From contig JAEZVB010000062.1 of assembly GCA_023443285.1 (NCBI GenBank), positions 1-64,000 of the forward strand: 64,000 nucleotides of DNA. Direction: 5' to 3'. The position numbers and the translations under genes were made by a program. Positions 15,077 to 24,351 of this stretch are shown here, one piece after another (positions within the stretch are counted from its first letter, which is position 1; each line of letters opens with the position of its first letter). The notes beneath the pieces are model-generated. The model had not been told where the DNA came from, did no database searches, and saw only the letters and a program-made list of their open reading frames with translations. This DNA is from Bacillota bacterium (GTDB lineage: Bacteria > Bacillota > Negativicutes > Sporomusales > Sporomusaceae).

Positions 15077-16957
15077 TTATTCTGACAAATTCAGCATTTT
15101 CAAGGTTGGATGGCGTACATCGCCCTTCCTCGTTGTATATTTATGCATATCCATGTATTCTAATAAGGGTAGCGCCGTCTTACGTGAAGTATTCAGAATG
15201 TCCCGTAATTCGGCCACTGTTAACGTCTGTTTTTCCTGAAAGTGTCTGTGAATAACTTGAACAATGTACTGCATTGTTTTGCTGTATACAAAAAAATCTC
15301 CCACCTTTATTAGCACTCCAGCCTTGGTTAGTACATCATGGGCTATCTTTGCTTTATCAGAACTCAGCGCCATTTTTTCTGCTAATAACACACTATCAAT
15401 ATTTGTTAGTCCGACATCAGCAAGTGCTTTGGCGGCCTCATCTACTAGTTGTTGCCGCCAATCTCCATGTTGAGCCGCATGGGTAGCAATCGCAAGCTCG
15501 CCGCCATTACTGACCACAAGACCCTCTATCAGCCACTGAGCTAAGATAATTTCAAAGCTTTTATCATTTAGTCCCAATTTTTGCCGGACTATCTCTTTTG
15601 ATAATCCGCTTCTGTCAGGCTCAGCCTGATGAAATTCGCCAATAATCGTTGTTGCTGTTGTAGCAAGATTAGCGAGCACACTGGCGCCAATGTACGTTTT
15701 ATCAAGACAGTATAGCTGCTCCGCTGCTGTCAATTTGTCAACAGCCTGATCTACTGCTTTATCAGGCATATACCCACTCTGCCGCCTAATTTCGGCTCTG
15801 GTTAAAACCGCTTTGCTTTCGGCGATCCGGAAGAAAACCGTGTTTATGTCATCACCACGCACAAAAGCTTCCGTCAGTGCGGCCCGCGTGGCGGTTAATC
15901 TTCTGCTTTCACGCCCCGGCGCTACCAAAATCACCCCGCCAAGTAAATGCTGCGGAGAATATAGCCTGATTATTCCCCTGTCACCGGCTCCGGCTGCCAA
16001 CGGCTGTTCCAGAATAAGTCGCATATACTGATTGTCGGTATCTTTAAAGGAATAAATTCTTCCTAAAAATTCACCGGTTCCCAGATGTAGTCGAACTCTG
16101 AGACCGCTCGCCACCTCTTGCTGCCACTCGGCGGCGATATCCCACACGTTACTTACTTCGCCCCGCTCAATAACACTCAGAGCCATACCGCGCTCTACTT
16201 GTTCCATTTCGATCCCGGCTAAATTAATGGCTGCCCGCTGCCCTGCAGAAACTTTATCTATTTTCTCGCCATGCCACTCTAAACCGCGTACCCGCACAAT
16301 GGTCTCGCTAGGAAATAACTTGAGGCTGTCGCCCACTTTGGTCTGTCCACTTAACACCGACCCTGTAACGACCGCGCCATGACCCTTTATGGTAAAAACC
16401 CGGTCAATCCAAAGCCGAAATGGCGCATTACTATTCCTGGCAGGAACCTTCTCAGCTAAGCTAGCTAGCATCTTTTTAAGTTCAGGTATTCCTGCGCTGC
16501 TTACAGCCGACACTTTACAGCAAGGCGCTTCTTTTAAAAAAGTATCGCTTACATATTCACGAACTTCATTCTCGATAAGTTCCAGCCATTCCTCATCCAC
16601 TTTATCGATTTTGTTAATTACTATTATACCCTGCCTGATTCCATATAACTGGAGCATGGCTAAATGCTCTTTGGTTTGAGGCATAATCCCCTCATCTGCA
16701 GCGACAACCAGCATTGCCAAATCAATACCGCCTGTTCCGGCCAGCATATTTTTAAGAAACCGTTCATGCCCTGGTACATCAACAATCCCGGCAACAATTC
16801 TTTCCCCCAGGGCAAGCGATGCAAAACCTAAATCAATTGAAATTCCCCGTAATTTTTCCTCTTTCAGCCTATCTGTTTCCACGCCGGTCAAAGCCTTAAT
16901 GACCGCCGACTTGCCATGGTCAACATGTCCGGCGGTACCGATAATAATATGTTTCAT
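15077..16957 (-). CDS. selB: selenocysteine-specific translation elongation factor SelB
   Basis: Delivers selenocysteyl-tRNA to ribosomes paused at UGA beside a SECIS hairpin; needed to read the selD gene of this same window. EF-Tu-like GTPase at the N-terminus (GTAGHVDHGKSAVIKALTG, DVPGHERFLKNML, NKIDKVD), then two beta-barrel domains, then C-terminal winged-helix repeats (about residues 380-626) that bind the SECIS RNA. 626 aa, normal. Start ATG at 16955-16957 has GGAGG 7 bases upstream; longer in-frame starts overlap selA and lack a site. It follows selA by 50 bases. Confidence 0.95.
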   Translation of the reverse strand: MKHIIIGTAGHVDHGKSAVIKALTGVETDRLKEEKLRGISIDLGFASLALGERIVAGIVDVPGHERFLKNMLAGTGGIDLAMLVVAADEGIMPQTKEHLAMLQLYGIRQGIIVINKIDKVDEEWLELIENEVREYVSDTFLKEAPCCKVSAVSSAGIPELKKMLASLAEKVPARNSNAPFRLWIDRVFTIKGHGAVVTGSVLSGQTKVGDSLKLFPSETIVRVRGLEWHGEKIDKVSAGQRAAINLAGIEMEQVERGMALSVIERGEVSNVWDIAAEWQQEVASGLRVRLHLGTGEFLGRIYSFKDTDNQYMRLILEQPLAAGAGDRGIIRLYSPQHLLGGVILVAPGRESRRLTATRAALTEAFVRGDDINTVFFRIAESKAVLTRAEIRRQSGYMPDKAVDQAVDKLTAAEQLYCLDKTYIGASVLANLATTATTIIGEFHQAEPDRSGLSKEIVRQKLGLNDKSFEIILAQWLIEGLVVSNGGELAIATHAAQHGDWRQQLVDEAAKALADVGLTNIDSVLLAEKMALSSDKAKIAHDVLTKAGVLIKVGDFFVYSKTMQYIVQVIHRHFQEKQTLTVAELRDILNTSRKTALPLLEYMDMHKYTTRKGDVRHPTLKMLNLSE

Positions 16958-17007
16958 TTGATAGCCTCCGCAAATTGGATAATCTACGATATTATTGTAG
17001 CTTTTTT

Positions 17008-18387
17008 CTAGCAAATCGCGTTTATTGTCTCAGCAATCTCTGCTAAGTCCTGTTCCAGCAAGCAGCGAACATCAAAAACTACGTTATCTTCCTGGATGCG
17101 AGCAATAATAGGTGTACTTTGCTGCCGCAGTTGATTGCTTAACTGTTCGGCGCTGATATTCTGGCAACTAACCGCCACTCCATAGCCTGACAATTCAGTG
17201 GTCGGTAAAGCACCACCGCCGGCGAGTGAACAAAGCGGTATTATCTTGGTACTAACTTTACACCTTAGCTTGACTATCAAATCCTGCAGTTTCTTTGCCC
17301 GTTCCTCGAGTGTGGAATTGTCACTGTTTAACATGGCAAGTACCGGTATATCCTGACTGGGTTTCCCTACTATATACTCCATCAAAGTGCCTTCCAGCGC
17401 TGCCAGTGACAATTTATCAATACGAATAGCTCGTAACAGCGGGTGCTTTTTCATCTGAGCGATATACTCGCTCTTGCCGGCAATAATCCCTGCCTGCCCT
17501 GCCCCTAATAGTTTGTCTCCGCTAAAGGTAACTACATCAAACCCCAATTGCAGCCGTTCTGCAGCGGTTGGTTCAGTTTGTCCACTTATCGTTAGTGGCA
17601 CTATTGTACCACTTCCCAGATCCTCAAACACCGGCAAATTATGTCTATGAGCCAGTGCAGCTAATTCTCTCCCATCTGGCTGGGAGGCAAAACCAACAAT
17701 GCAATAATTACTAGTATGCACTTTTAAGATTGCTGCCGTATTAGGCCCTATGGCTCGTTCATAATCAGCTAGATGTGTTTTATTGGTTGCCCCTACCTCT
17801 ACAAGTGTTGCGCCACTTTGCCTAAGGACATCCGGAATCCTAAACGAACCTCCTATCTCCACAAGCTCCCCGCGGCTGACGATAACCTCCCGGCCTTTTG
17901 CCAGAGCCGAAAGAACCAGTAATACGGCCGCTGCATTATTATTTACTACCAGGGCATCTTCTGCCCCGGTCAACTCACACAGTGGCTTTACTACATGGGC
18001 ATAACGGCTGCCCCGCTCCCCTGTTGCCACATCGTATTCGAGTGTGCTGTAGCCTGCCATAATCCTAGCTACACATTCCCTTGCCCGCTGCCCCAACGGG
18101 GCTCGTCCTAGATTGGTGTGTAATACTACTCCTGTAGCATTAATTACCCGCCGCAAACTAGACTGGTTATATTGTTCCAGTAACACTTTGGCCTGCCAAA
18201 CAAGTGCTTCCTGGGTATCATCGATATCATTGCCTTGCAACAATGTCCTACGGACGTCAGCAACCGCCTGCCGCAGGCAAGCGGTCAGCAGTTCACGAGG
18301 ATACTTTGTTATCTCCGGATCATTTATCGCAACAGCCAGCAGTCTATCTATAGAAGGTATTGCTCTTAATTTGACATTTATTCCCAT
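17008..18387 (-). CDS. selA: L-seryl-tRNA(Sec) selenium transferase SelA
   Basis: PLP enzyme that converts Ser-tRNA(Sec) to Sec-tRNA(Sec) using selenophosphate from SelD. Contains the family core RRVINATGVVLHTNLGRAPL, GSRYAHV, NNNAAAVLLVL and the PLP lysine in FSGDKLLGAGQAGI. About 459 aa, normal. ATG at 18385-18387 follows AAGGGGAG by 8 bases and is preferred over an earlier in-frame codon. Upstream partner of selB. The tRNA-Sec gene (selC) is not in this window. Confidence 0.95.
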   Translation of the reverse strand: MGINVKLRAIPSIDRLLAVAINDPEITKYPRELLTACLRQAVADVRRTLLQGNDIDDTQEALVWQAKVLLEQYNQSSLRRVINATGVVLHTNLGRAPLGQRARECVARIMAGYSTLEYDVATGERGSRYAHVVKPLCELTGAEDALVVNNNAAAVLLVLSALAKGREVIVSRGELVEIGGSFRIPDVLRQSGATLVEVGATNKTHLADYERAIGPNTAAILKVHTSNYCIVGFASQPDGRELAALAHRHNLPVFEDLGSGTIVPLTISGQTEPTAAERLQLGFDVVTFSGDKLLGAGQAGIIAGKSEYIAQMKKHPLLRAIRIDKLSLAALEGTLMEYIVGKPSQDIPVLAMLNSDNSTLEERAKKLQDLIVKLRCKVSTKIIPLCSLAGGGALPTTELSGYGVAVSCQNISAEQLSNQLRQQSTPIIARIQEDNVVFDVRCLLEQDLAEIAETINAIC

Positions 18388-18533
18388 ATATTTTGCTCCC
18401 CTTATTTTCATTTATTTTGTCGACAGCGTATACTGACGCAACTAATATTGCTTGAACCTTTTATCTTTACCATATTTTCCATAAATCTTTTGTTTTATTA
18501 TTCCTTTTATTTTCTCAAAACTCCTGCTGTAAT

Positions 18534-18563
18534 GTATAGAATGCTCCCGTTTTACACATAATG
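18534..18563 (+). promoter_or_regulatory. candidate forespore (sigma-F/sigma-G type) promoter of yyaC
   Basis: GTATA (18534-18538), 18-base spacer, CATAATG (18557-18563), close to the sigma-G pattern G-MATR then CATNNTA. It lies about 30 bases before the yyaC start, where a forespore promoter would be expected for a YyaC/GPR-like gene. Single-example match by eye. Confidence 0.5.
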
Positions 18564-18594
18564 GTAATAGTAATTCTCTAAACAGGAGTCTCAT

Positions 18595-19215
18595 ATGCTA
18601 AATAATATTTTTAATTTTCCGGGAATAAGTAAGTTGTCGCCGCTTAAATACCAACCTATTAGTGAAAACGTACCAGAACAGAAATTTAACGTTAATCAAC
18701 CAAATGTCATTTTCGACTTAGCTGTTTCCATCCGCAATTTAGTACAAGCTGCCAAAGGGGATGGTTATGAGATTGTGGTCTTATGCATTGGCAGTGACCG
18801 TTCTACTGGCGACGCCCTCGGCCCATTGACAGGCTCAAAGCTGAAAACGCTTAATCTATTTCCTCATATTTATGGAACCTTAGACGATCCTGTTCATGCC
18901 ACAAATTTAGAAAACAGACTACTCTCAATTACTAGTTCACTTGCCCAACCTTTTGTCATTGCAGTCGATGCATGCCTCGGAAAACTTGAGAATGTAGGCT
19001 ATGTAACGTTGGGTCATGGTTCACTTAAGCCTGGCGCAGCTGTCAACAAAGATCTGCCAGCAGTCGGTAATGCTTATATCACCGGCATTGTTAATGTCGG
19101 TGGCTTTATGGAACATATGGTTTTGCAAAGTACGCGCCTACATTTAGTCATGAAAATGGCTGACACGATTGCTCATGGCATCTCATTCGGCTTGGGTCGT
19201 ACTCGTAGTTCTTGA
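18595..19215 (+). CDS. yyaC: YyaC family sporulation protein (GPR-like, DUF1256)
   Basis: Homologue of YyaC, a spore protein related in fold to the germination protease GPR. The core VVLCIGSDRSTGDALGPLTGSKL and FVIAVDACLGK ... VGNAYITGIVNVGGFMEHMVLQSTRL is characteristic. 206 aa. ATG with CAGGAG 8 bases upstream. Divergent from selA with a candidate forespore promoter between. Good marker that the organism makes endospores. Confidence 0.9.
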   Translation: MLNNIFNFPGISKLSPLKYQPISENVPEQKFNVNQPNVIFDLAVSIRNLVQAAKGDGYEIVVLCIGSDRSTGDALGPLTGSKLKTLNLFPHIYGTLDDPVHATNLENRLLSITSSLAQPFVIAVDACLGKLENVGYVTLGHGSLKPGAAVNKDLPAVGNAYITGIVNVGGFMEHMVLQSTRLHLVMKMADTIAHGISFGLGRTRSS

Positions 19216-19243
19216 ATGAACTTGATAATGTCATAGCATATAT

Positions 19244-19282
19244 AGAAAAACCAGGATACTTGTTTTGTATCCTGGTTTTTCT
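19244..19282. terminator. bidirectional terminator between yyaC and bactofilin genes
   Basis: AGAAAAACCAGGATAC/GTATCCTGGTTTTTCT hairpin, with A-tract on one side and T-tract on the other, placed between converging genes. Confidence 0.85.
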
Positions 19283-19312
19283 ATTGCAATGAGTTGTATC
19301 CGTTTCTATTGA

Positions 19313-19687
19313 TTAGCTGTTATGTTCCGGAGTTTCATTAATCATGTTGCAAGCACCGCGGAAAACAGCGCCCTCACCAATGGTAAGCGTACCAGTCTTG
19401 ATATCACCGTACACTTTGGCAGTAGGCAAAAGCTCTAACTTGTCAGAGACCTCGATATTGCCCTTGACTACTCCGGCAATAAGGGCATTGCGAGCCTTAA
19501 TCTGTGCCTCCACATTGCCGTTCTCGCCTACAACAAGGTCACCGGCAGTGGTAATTTCCCCTGCATGTCGTCCATCAATACGAATGGTGCCTTGTGAATT
19601 AATATTACCTGTAAAGCTAGTTTCACTACCAATAATGGTAGCCACGTGGTCACCGATTGCGCTAGCTGTCTTCTTACTGCCAAACAT
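19313..19687 (-). CDS. bactofilin (polymer-forming cytoskeletal protein)
   Basis: 124 aa bactofilin (PF04519 type): a right-handed beta-helix of short repeats (GNINSQGTIRIDGRHAGEI, GDLVVGENGNVEAQI, GDIKTGTLTIGEGAVF). Bactofilins form membrane-associated filaments that localise cell-wall enzymes. It follows an M23 peptidase gene by 11 bases, a pairing seen in many bacteria and consistent with the filament guiding the hydrolase. AGGAGG precedes the ATG. Confidence 0.92.
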   Translation of the reverse strand: MFGSKKTASAIGDHVATIIGSETSFTGNINSQGTIRIDGRHAGEITTAGDLVVGENGNVEAQIKARNALIAGVVKGNIEVSDKLELLPTAKVYGDIKTGTLTIGEGAVFRGACNMINETPEHNS

Positions 19688-19698
19688 TGGCTTACCTC

Positions 19699-20619
19699 CT
19701 ACAGAAAACTAGACGGGTTAACAGCGGTTCCGTTAACGCGAATTTCATAGTGTACATGAGGTCCGGTACTATAGCCTGTACTACCCATATAAGCGATTAA
19801 TTGTCCTTTTTTAATCTGTTGCCCTGCTGAAACGAGATTTTGTGAATTATGACCATAGATAGTCACAATGCCATTACCATGATTAATTTCTACCATATTG
19901 CCATAACCGCCATACCAACTACTGTTGGCAACAATACCATCGGCAGTAGCATAAATAGGTGTGCCTGTGTCACTGGCAATGTCAATTCCCGGATGCCAGT
20001 CACCACCACCACCCCAAGGTGAACTACGCCAACCAAAGCGTGAAGTCACTTCTCCGGCAGATGGCCAAATTGACGGCGTAGCCGCCAAGCGTTCCTTCTT
20101 TGCGGTTAGAGACTCTTTGAGATTGAGCAGACTATCTTCGCGTTCGTTGACTGCGGTTTTGAGTTCTTTCACCAAGTTCAATAACTCAGCGGCTTTTGGC
20201 TGCACAGCCGGACCGCCTTGTCCATTATAGTTTGTTAACCTGGCAGGCGCCGAGCGGGATGTCTCTGGCGCATCTTCACTGTTTACAATTCGCCGGAGAT
20301 CTGAGTCCAACTGATTGAGGCGGTTCATGTTCTGCTGAAGTTCTGAAGTAGCTTTAGCTAGCTCTTCCAACTGGCCTAGCTGTGTGTGGTTGACTTCACG
20401 CAATTGATTCAGCTCATATTTCTCCTGAGTTGCTATATTAGCCTGATTGCGATAACTCAACATTGTACCGGAAATTATTGTTAGACAAACACCCAGCGTA
20501 ACCGCTGCATATTTGACAGCTTTAATCGGTATGCGGATACTAAATACATCTTTACCATGATGGGGTACAATCATCAAGGTATATTCGCGTCTGTCAGGCT
20601 TTGGCGTACTTTGCTTCAA
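19699..20619 (-). CDS. membrane-anchored M23 (LytM-like) peptidoglycan endopeptidase
   Basis: About 306 aa: short cytoplasmic N-terminus, one membrane helix (VKYAAVTLGVCLTIISGTMLS), an extracellular coiled coil (about residues 60-185), and a C-terminal LytM domain with the zinc ligands of HPGIDIASD and HVHYEIRV. TTG at 20617-20619 follows GAAGGTG by 6 bases; an in-frame GTG 9 bases earlier lies in that site. Cleaves peptide crosslinks in the wall or regulates such enzymes. In operon with bactofilin. Confidence 0.9.
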   Translation of the reverse strand: MKQSTPKPDRREYTLMIVPHHGKDVFSIRIPIKAVKYAAVTLGVCLTIISGTMLSYRNQANIATQEKYELNQLREVNHTQLGQLEELAKATSELQQNMNRLNQLDSDLRRIVNSEDAPETSRSAPARLTNYNGQGGPAVQPKAAELLNLVKELKTAVNEREDSLLNLKESLTAKKERLAATPSIWPSAGEVTSRFGWRSSPWGGGGDWHPGIDIASDTGTPIYATADGIVANSSWYGGYGNMVEINHGNGIVTIYGHNSQNLVSAGQQIKKGQLIAYMGSTGYSTGPHVHYEIRVNGTAVNPSSFL

Positions 20620-20703
20620 TAATATCACCTTCTTTTCTTACTGTAAGTTTGCATACGCCGAACTATGTATTTATTCGCCATAACCTCCCAAAATCCTGCC
20701 CGT

Positions 20704-21213
20704 CTATGAATTTTTTCCCAACGACTTGTCTAGCGCTGCTTTTTCTTCATCGCTTAGATGGTATGTTGATTGTCCGTTAACAATGGGTTTTGCATATATT
20801 CTCGATTCATTGCGACCATAGATACTTGCTAAGACCACGCCATTTTTTTTCTTATCAAGCAAAGCTATGGCAAAACTTAGATCACTGCCGGTATCTTCAA
20901 AGGCATTAAAGCGAACCATACCGACTTTTTGAATTGCGGTTTCGACAATGCCGTCAAGCCGCTGGTATTCACGATCCAACTCACTCACCTTACTCATAGC
21001 CTGGCGAACTTCTTCAATGTGGCCAATAAGCAAGCCCTCAATATTAGCATTTTCCATTCCCATCATCATTTTACGGTAACGTTTATTAAGTTTGCTCATT
21101 TTTATATTTACACTGATAAATACCAGTAGTGCAATAAATATTAACAGCGTTAATGCCAGTAATATGTATGGCAAATTCGCAGTTATAAATAATGTATATT
21201 GTGACAAGTCCAT
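20704..21213 (-). CDS. DUF4446 membrane protein
   Basis: 169 aa: one strong N-terminal membrane helix (NLPYILLALTLLIFIALLVFISVNI), a charged, probably coiled region, then a small alpha/beta domain (VGMVRFNAFEDTGSDLSFAIALLDKKKNGVV) typical of DUF4446. The family commonly lies near parAB in Firmicutes, as here. Function unknown. Confidence 0.85.
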   Translation of the reverse strand: MDLSQYTLFITANLPYILLALTLLIFIALLVFISVNIKMSKLNKRYRKMMMGMENANIEGLLIGHIEEVRQAMSKVSELDREYQRLDGIVETAIQKVGMVRFNAFEDTGSDLSFAIALLDKKKNGVVLASIYGRNESRIYAKPIVNGQSTYHLSDEEKAALDKSLGKNS

Positions 21214-21261
21214 ATTGGTCTTGTACCACCTTTCTATTTCACTTTATAATCAATTAGCAAG

Positions 21262-21954
21262 CTATACTGGCCAAAAATAAGCAATTATTGCGGCTGCCGG
21301 AATTGCCGGCAATAAATTCGCCAGTTTTATTTCTTTTATTTCCAACATTAGTATGCTCACTCCTACAATAAGAATCCCGCCTGTTGCCGTTAGTTCGCCA
21401 ACAACCTTATCAGATAAGACCGGGCTTAAAAACCCGGCGAGCAGCGTAATTATACCTTGATAAAGTAGAACACTTATACTGGATAAAGCTACCCCCACTC
21501 CCATGCTTGAAGTAAAAACAATCGAAATAATTCCATCTAACAAAGATTTTGTATATAAAATACTGGTATCTCCTGTCAGTCCGTCCTGTATTGAACCGAC
21601 AACAGCCATTGCCCCAATACAATAAACCAGACTGGCCGTAACGAAGCCTCGACCGATATTACTTTTGCCTGCTTCCTCTGGATTACTTAGCTTTTCGGAC
21701 AGCCATGCGCCTATTTTATTTAGACCGCCGTCAATATTGAGTGCTTCGCCAATAATTGCCCCCACTGCAATCCCTAAAATTACGACTAGTATATTTTCTG
21801 TCTTAAGCGCCATTTGTAAGCCAACAACACCAACCGCCAAAGACATGCCGTGAATAAGTGTATTTTGATATTTTTCGGGAATTCCCTGTTTAAGCACCAA
21901 GCCTACTCCTGATCCTAGTATAACTGCCGCTGCGTTCACTAACGTCCCTTTCAT
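21262..21954 (-). CDS. DUF554 membrane protein
   Basis: 230 aa polytopic membrane protein of the DUF554 family with about six to seven hydrophobic segments and glycine-rich ends (GTLVNAAAVILGSGVGLVL). ATG at 21952-21954 follows GGAGGG by 6 bases; the longer open frame upstream overlaps the desulfurase gene and has no coding signature. Function unknown; possible transporter. Confidence 0.85.
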   Translation of the reverse strand: MKGTLVNAAAVILGSGVGLVLKQGIPEKYQNTLIHGMSLAVGVVGLQMALKTENILVVILGIAVGAIIGEALNIDGGLNKIGAWLSEKLSNPEEAGKSNIGRGFVTASLVYCIGAMAVVGSIQDGLTGDTSILYTKSLLDGIISIVFTSSMGVGVALSSISVLLYQGIITLLAGFLSPVLSDKVVGELTATGGILIVGVSILMLEIKEIKLANLLPAIPAAAIIAYFWPV

Positions 21955-21956
21955 AG

Positions 21957-23102
21957 CTACCCTCCCTGGGCAGCTATTTTCTTGATTGCCGTTAATGTCT
22001 GCCCTATTTCCTCTTCTGTGTTGAAATATCCGGGACTTAGCCTTACCGTCCCTGTTTGTAATGTCCCTATTGCCGTATGTGCCCACGGCGCGCAATGCAG
22101 CCCCGAGCGACAGGCAATTTTATAGTCTCTGTCAAGCAAATGCGCAATCTCACCACTATCTTTCCCCGCCAGTGTAAATGAGACAACTGCGGTACGACCA
22201 TAAGGCGCCTGCTCACCAAAAATGCTAACTCCCGGTATCAACCTCAGCCCTGCTAACAGCATCTGGGTTAGTTCCATTTCTTTTGCCTGAATTTTTCTTC
22301 GCCCTGTAGATAGAATAAACTCTACCCCAGCTTTCATGCCGGCAATGCCCGGAGTATTAGGAGTCCCACTTTCTAACCTGTCAGGCATAAACTCTGGTTG
22401 CAAATCTGATTCCGACAGACTACCGGTGCCGCCAACCCGCAGCGGCTTTACAACAATTCCTTCCCGCACATATAGCCCGCCTGTTCCCTGCGGTCCAAAT
22501 AGTCCTTTGTGGCCGCTAAAAGCCAAGATATCAATATTCATATCATTTACATTGATAGCTTCGACGCCTGCTGTCTGAGATCCATCAACCATTAGTGTCA
22601 CGCCCAGGCTTTTTGTCAGCTTACCAACTTCAGCTACCGGCATAATTGTACCAGTGACATTAGAAGCATGTGTCATAATTACAGCCTTGGGCTTTTGCCT
22701 GATAGCTGTTGCCATACCCTCCATATCAATTTGACCGGAAACTGAACACGGAATTACTTTTACAAATACCCCTTGAGCCTCAACAACCCGTACTGCTCTT
22801 GCCACCGCATTATGCTCCATTGCGGTAGTTACGATAGTATCACCTGGTCGCACCATGCCGAATACGGCCATGCTAATTCCATCTGTTGCATTATGAGTAA
22901 ACACCAACTGATTGGCATCATCAATCCCAAATAATTCTGCCAAAACCTCGCGCGTTTCATATAACAGCATACCTGCAGCCCGCGCCATACTATGACCGCC
23001 TCGCCCAGGGTTTGCCCCCATAGTTCTGAGACAGTTATCTACAGCCTGATAGACACTCTCTGGTTTTGGCCAAGTGGTAGCGGCATTATCAAGATAAATC
23101 AC
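21957..23102 (-). CDS. cysteine desulfurase family protein (class V aminotransferase fold)
   Basis: PLP enzyme of the cysteine desulfurase/selenocysteine lyase group. Contains YLDNAATTWPKPESV, the PLP lysine in SGHKGLFGPQGTGGLYV and the catalytic-loop cysteine in CRSGLHCAPWAH. GTG at 23100-23102 behind AAGGAG is the best start; upstream codons overlap hydF. About 381 aa. The closest subfamily by sequence style is the EF2568-like group that co-occurs with selenium traits in comparative surveys, so it could provide sulfur for the HydF/Fe-S pathway or selenium for SelD. Follows hydF with 13 bases between. Confidence 0.88.
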   Translation of the reverse strand: MIYLDNAATTWPKPESVYQAVDNCLRTMGANPGRGGHSMARAAGMLLYETREVLAELFGIDDANQLVFTHNATDGISMAVFGMVRPGDTIVTTAMEHNAVARAVRVVEAQGVFVKVIPCSVSGQIDMEGMATAIRQKPKAVIMTHASNVTGTIMPVAEVGKLTKSLGVTLMVDGSQTAGVEAINVNDMNIDILAFSGHKGLFGPQGTGGLYVREGIVVKPLRVGGTGSLSESDLQPEFMPDRLESGTPNTPGIAGMKAGVEFILSTGRRKIQAKEMELTQMLLAGLRLIPGVSIFGEQAPYGRTAVVSFTLAGKDSGEIAHLLDRDYKIACRSGLHCAPWAHTAIGTLQTGTVRLSPGYFNTEEEIGQTLTAIKKIAAQGG

Positions 23103-23115
23103 CGTTGTTCGCTCC

Positions 23116-24339
23116 TTATTCCTCAAGTATCATCTGTGCCAGCGGAAACGGCGCGAGCGCTCGATGCAAAATTCCATGAACTTGAGCAATCATTAAGCCA
23201 TAGTTAACAATCGGCACACCCGCTTCCCGTGCTAAGGCCAGACGATATAACATCTCTCGTCGGTTGAGCATACACGCCCCGCAGTGCACAATCAATTTAT
23301 ACTTTGCCAAATCAGCAGGAAAGGTTCCGCCTGATACCCATTCAAAGTCAAGTTCACCACCAACGGCTTGTCGCAACCAACGGGGGATCTTTACTTTCCC
23401 AATATCGTCGGCCTGACGATGATGAGTGCACCCTTCTGCGATTAATATTTTGTCGCCCGGCTGCAGGCTTTCAATGGCTTTTGCACCTGCGACCAAAGTT
23501 TCTAAATCTCCTTTATGACGAGCCAAGAGAATGGAAAACGATGTTAGCATTACTTCTGGCGGAGTGTCTGCCCCCACCTTCATAAATTCCTGCGAGTCGG
23601 TAACAACTAACCTCGGTGAATTCTTTAGCCCCTCTAATGCTTCTTTTAATTCGCGTTCTTTCACAACAATAGCGCAAGCATCATTATCCAATATATCCCG
23701 AATCGTCTGGACTTGCGGTAAAATCAACCGTCCTTTCGGTGCTGCCAGATCAATTGGCACTACCAAAACCACAGTGTCTCCTGGCGAAATTAAATCGCCA
23801 ATTAACTGCGGTCCCTCCCAATTATCCGGTGCCAATTTTATCATCAAGCGTTTCAATTCTTCAATGCCTTGCCCGGTTTTAGCGCTAATGCTTGTTAACG
23901 GCAAATCCAAAGCAGTACGCCATTCGACAAGTTTATCAGTTGTCAATGCAGTTAGATCACTCTTATTTACTACACCGGCAACTGGAATATTGCGTTTTTT
24001 TATTTCTTTCAGTAGTTCTTGTTCAAAACTTGTCACACCATCTTCAGGCTCAATAACAAGCACGGCTACATCGGTTTTATTCAGCACCTGCATTGTCCGT
24101 TCTACTCGTAAAGCACCTAAGTCACCAACATCATCAATACCGGCCGTATCAATAATCATAACAGGTCCGATCGGCAATATTTCCATTGCTTTATATACCG
24201 GATCAGTAGTAGTCCCCGGCACATTAGAAACCAGAGCGATATCTTGACTGGTCAAAGCATTGATCAAACTTGATTTTCCTGCATTCCGCCGCCCAAAGAT
24301 GGCAATATGCAATCGTGATCCCTTTGGTGTTTCTTGCAT
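23116..24339 (-). CDS. hydF: [FeFe] hydrogenase H-cluster maturation GTPase HydF
   Basis: Scaffold on which the 2Fe subcluster of [FeFe] hydrogenase is assembled before transfer. N-terminal GTPase (GRRNAGKSS at 16-24, DTAGIDDVG, NKSDL), a dimerisation domain, and a C-terminal cluster domain with the ligand set CTHH ... HCGACML. 407 aa, normal. ATG with GGAGGGG upstream. HydE and HydG are not in the window. Its neighbour aspartase also accompanies hyd maturation genes in many Firmicutes. Confidence 0.95.
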   Translation of the reverse strand: MQETPKGSRLHIAIFGRRNAGKSSLINALTSQDIALVSNVPGTTTDPVYKAMEILPIGPVMIIDTAGIDDVGDLGALRVERTMQVLNKTDVAVLVIEPEDGVTSFEQELLKEIKKRNIPVAGVVNKSDLTALTTDKLVEWRTALDLPLTSISAKTGQGIEELKRLMIKLAPDNWEGPQLIGDLISPGDTVVLVVPIDLAAPKGRLILPQVQTIRDILDNDACAIVVKERELKEALEGLKNSPRLVVTDSQEFMKVGADTPPEVMLTSFSILLARHKGDLETLVAGAKAIESLQPGDKILIAEGCTHHRQADDIGKVKIPRWLRQAVGGELDFEWVSGGTFPADLAKYKLIVHCGACMLNRREMLYRLALAREAGVPIVNYGLMIAQVHGILHRALAPFPLAQMILEE

Positions 24340-24351
24340 TCTCTTCCCCTC

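Noticed and set aside
21955..22095. Longer N-terminus for the DUF554 protein
   Set aside because: The extra 47 residues overlap the desulfurase gene, are hydrophilic and unlike the family, and the internal ATG has a strong ribosome binding site.
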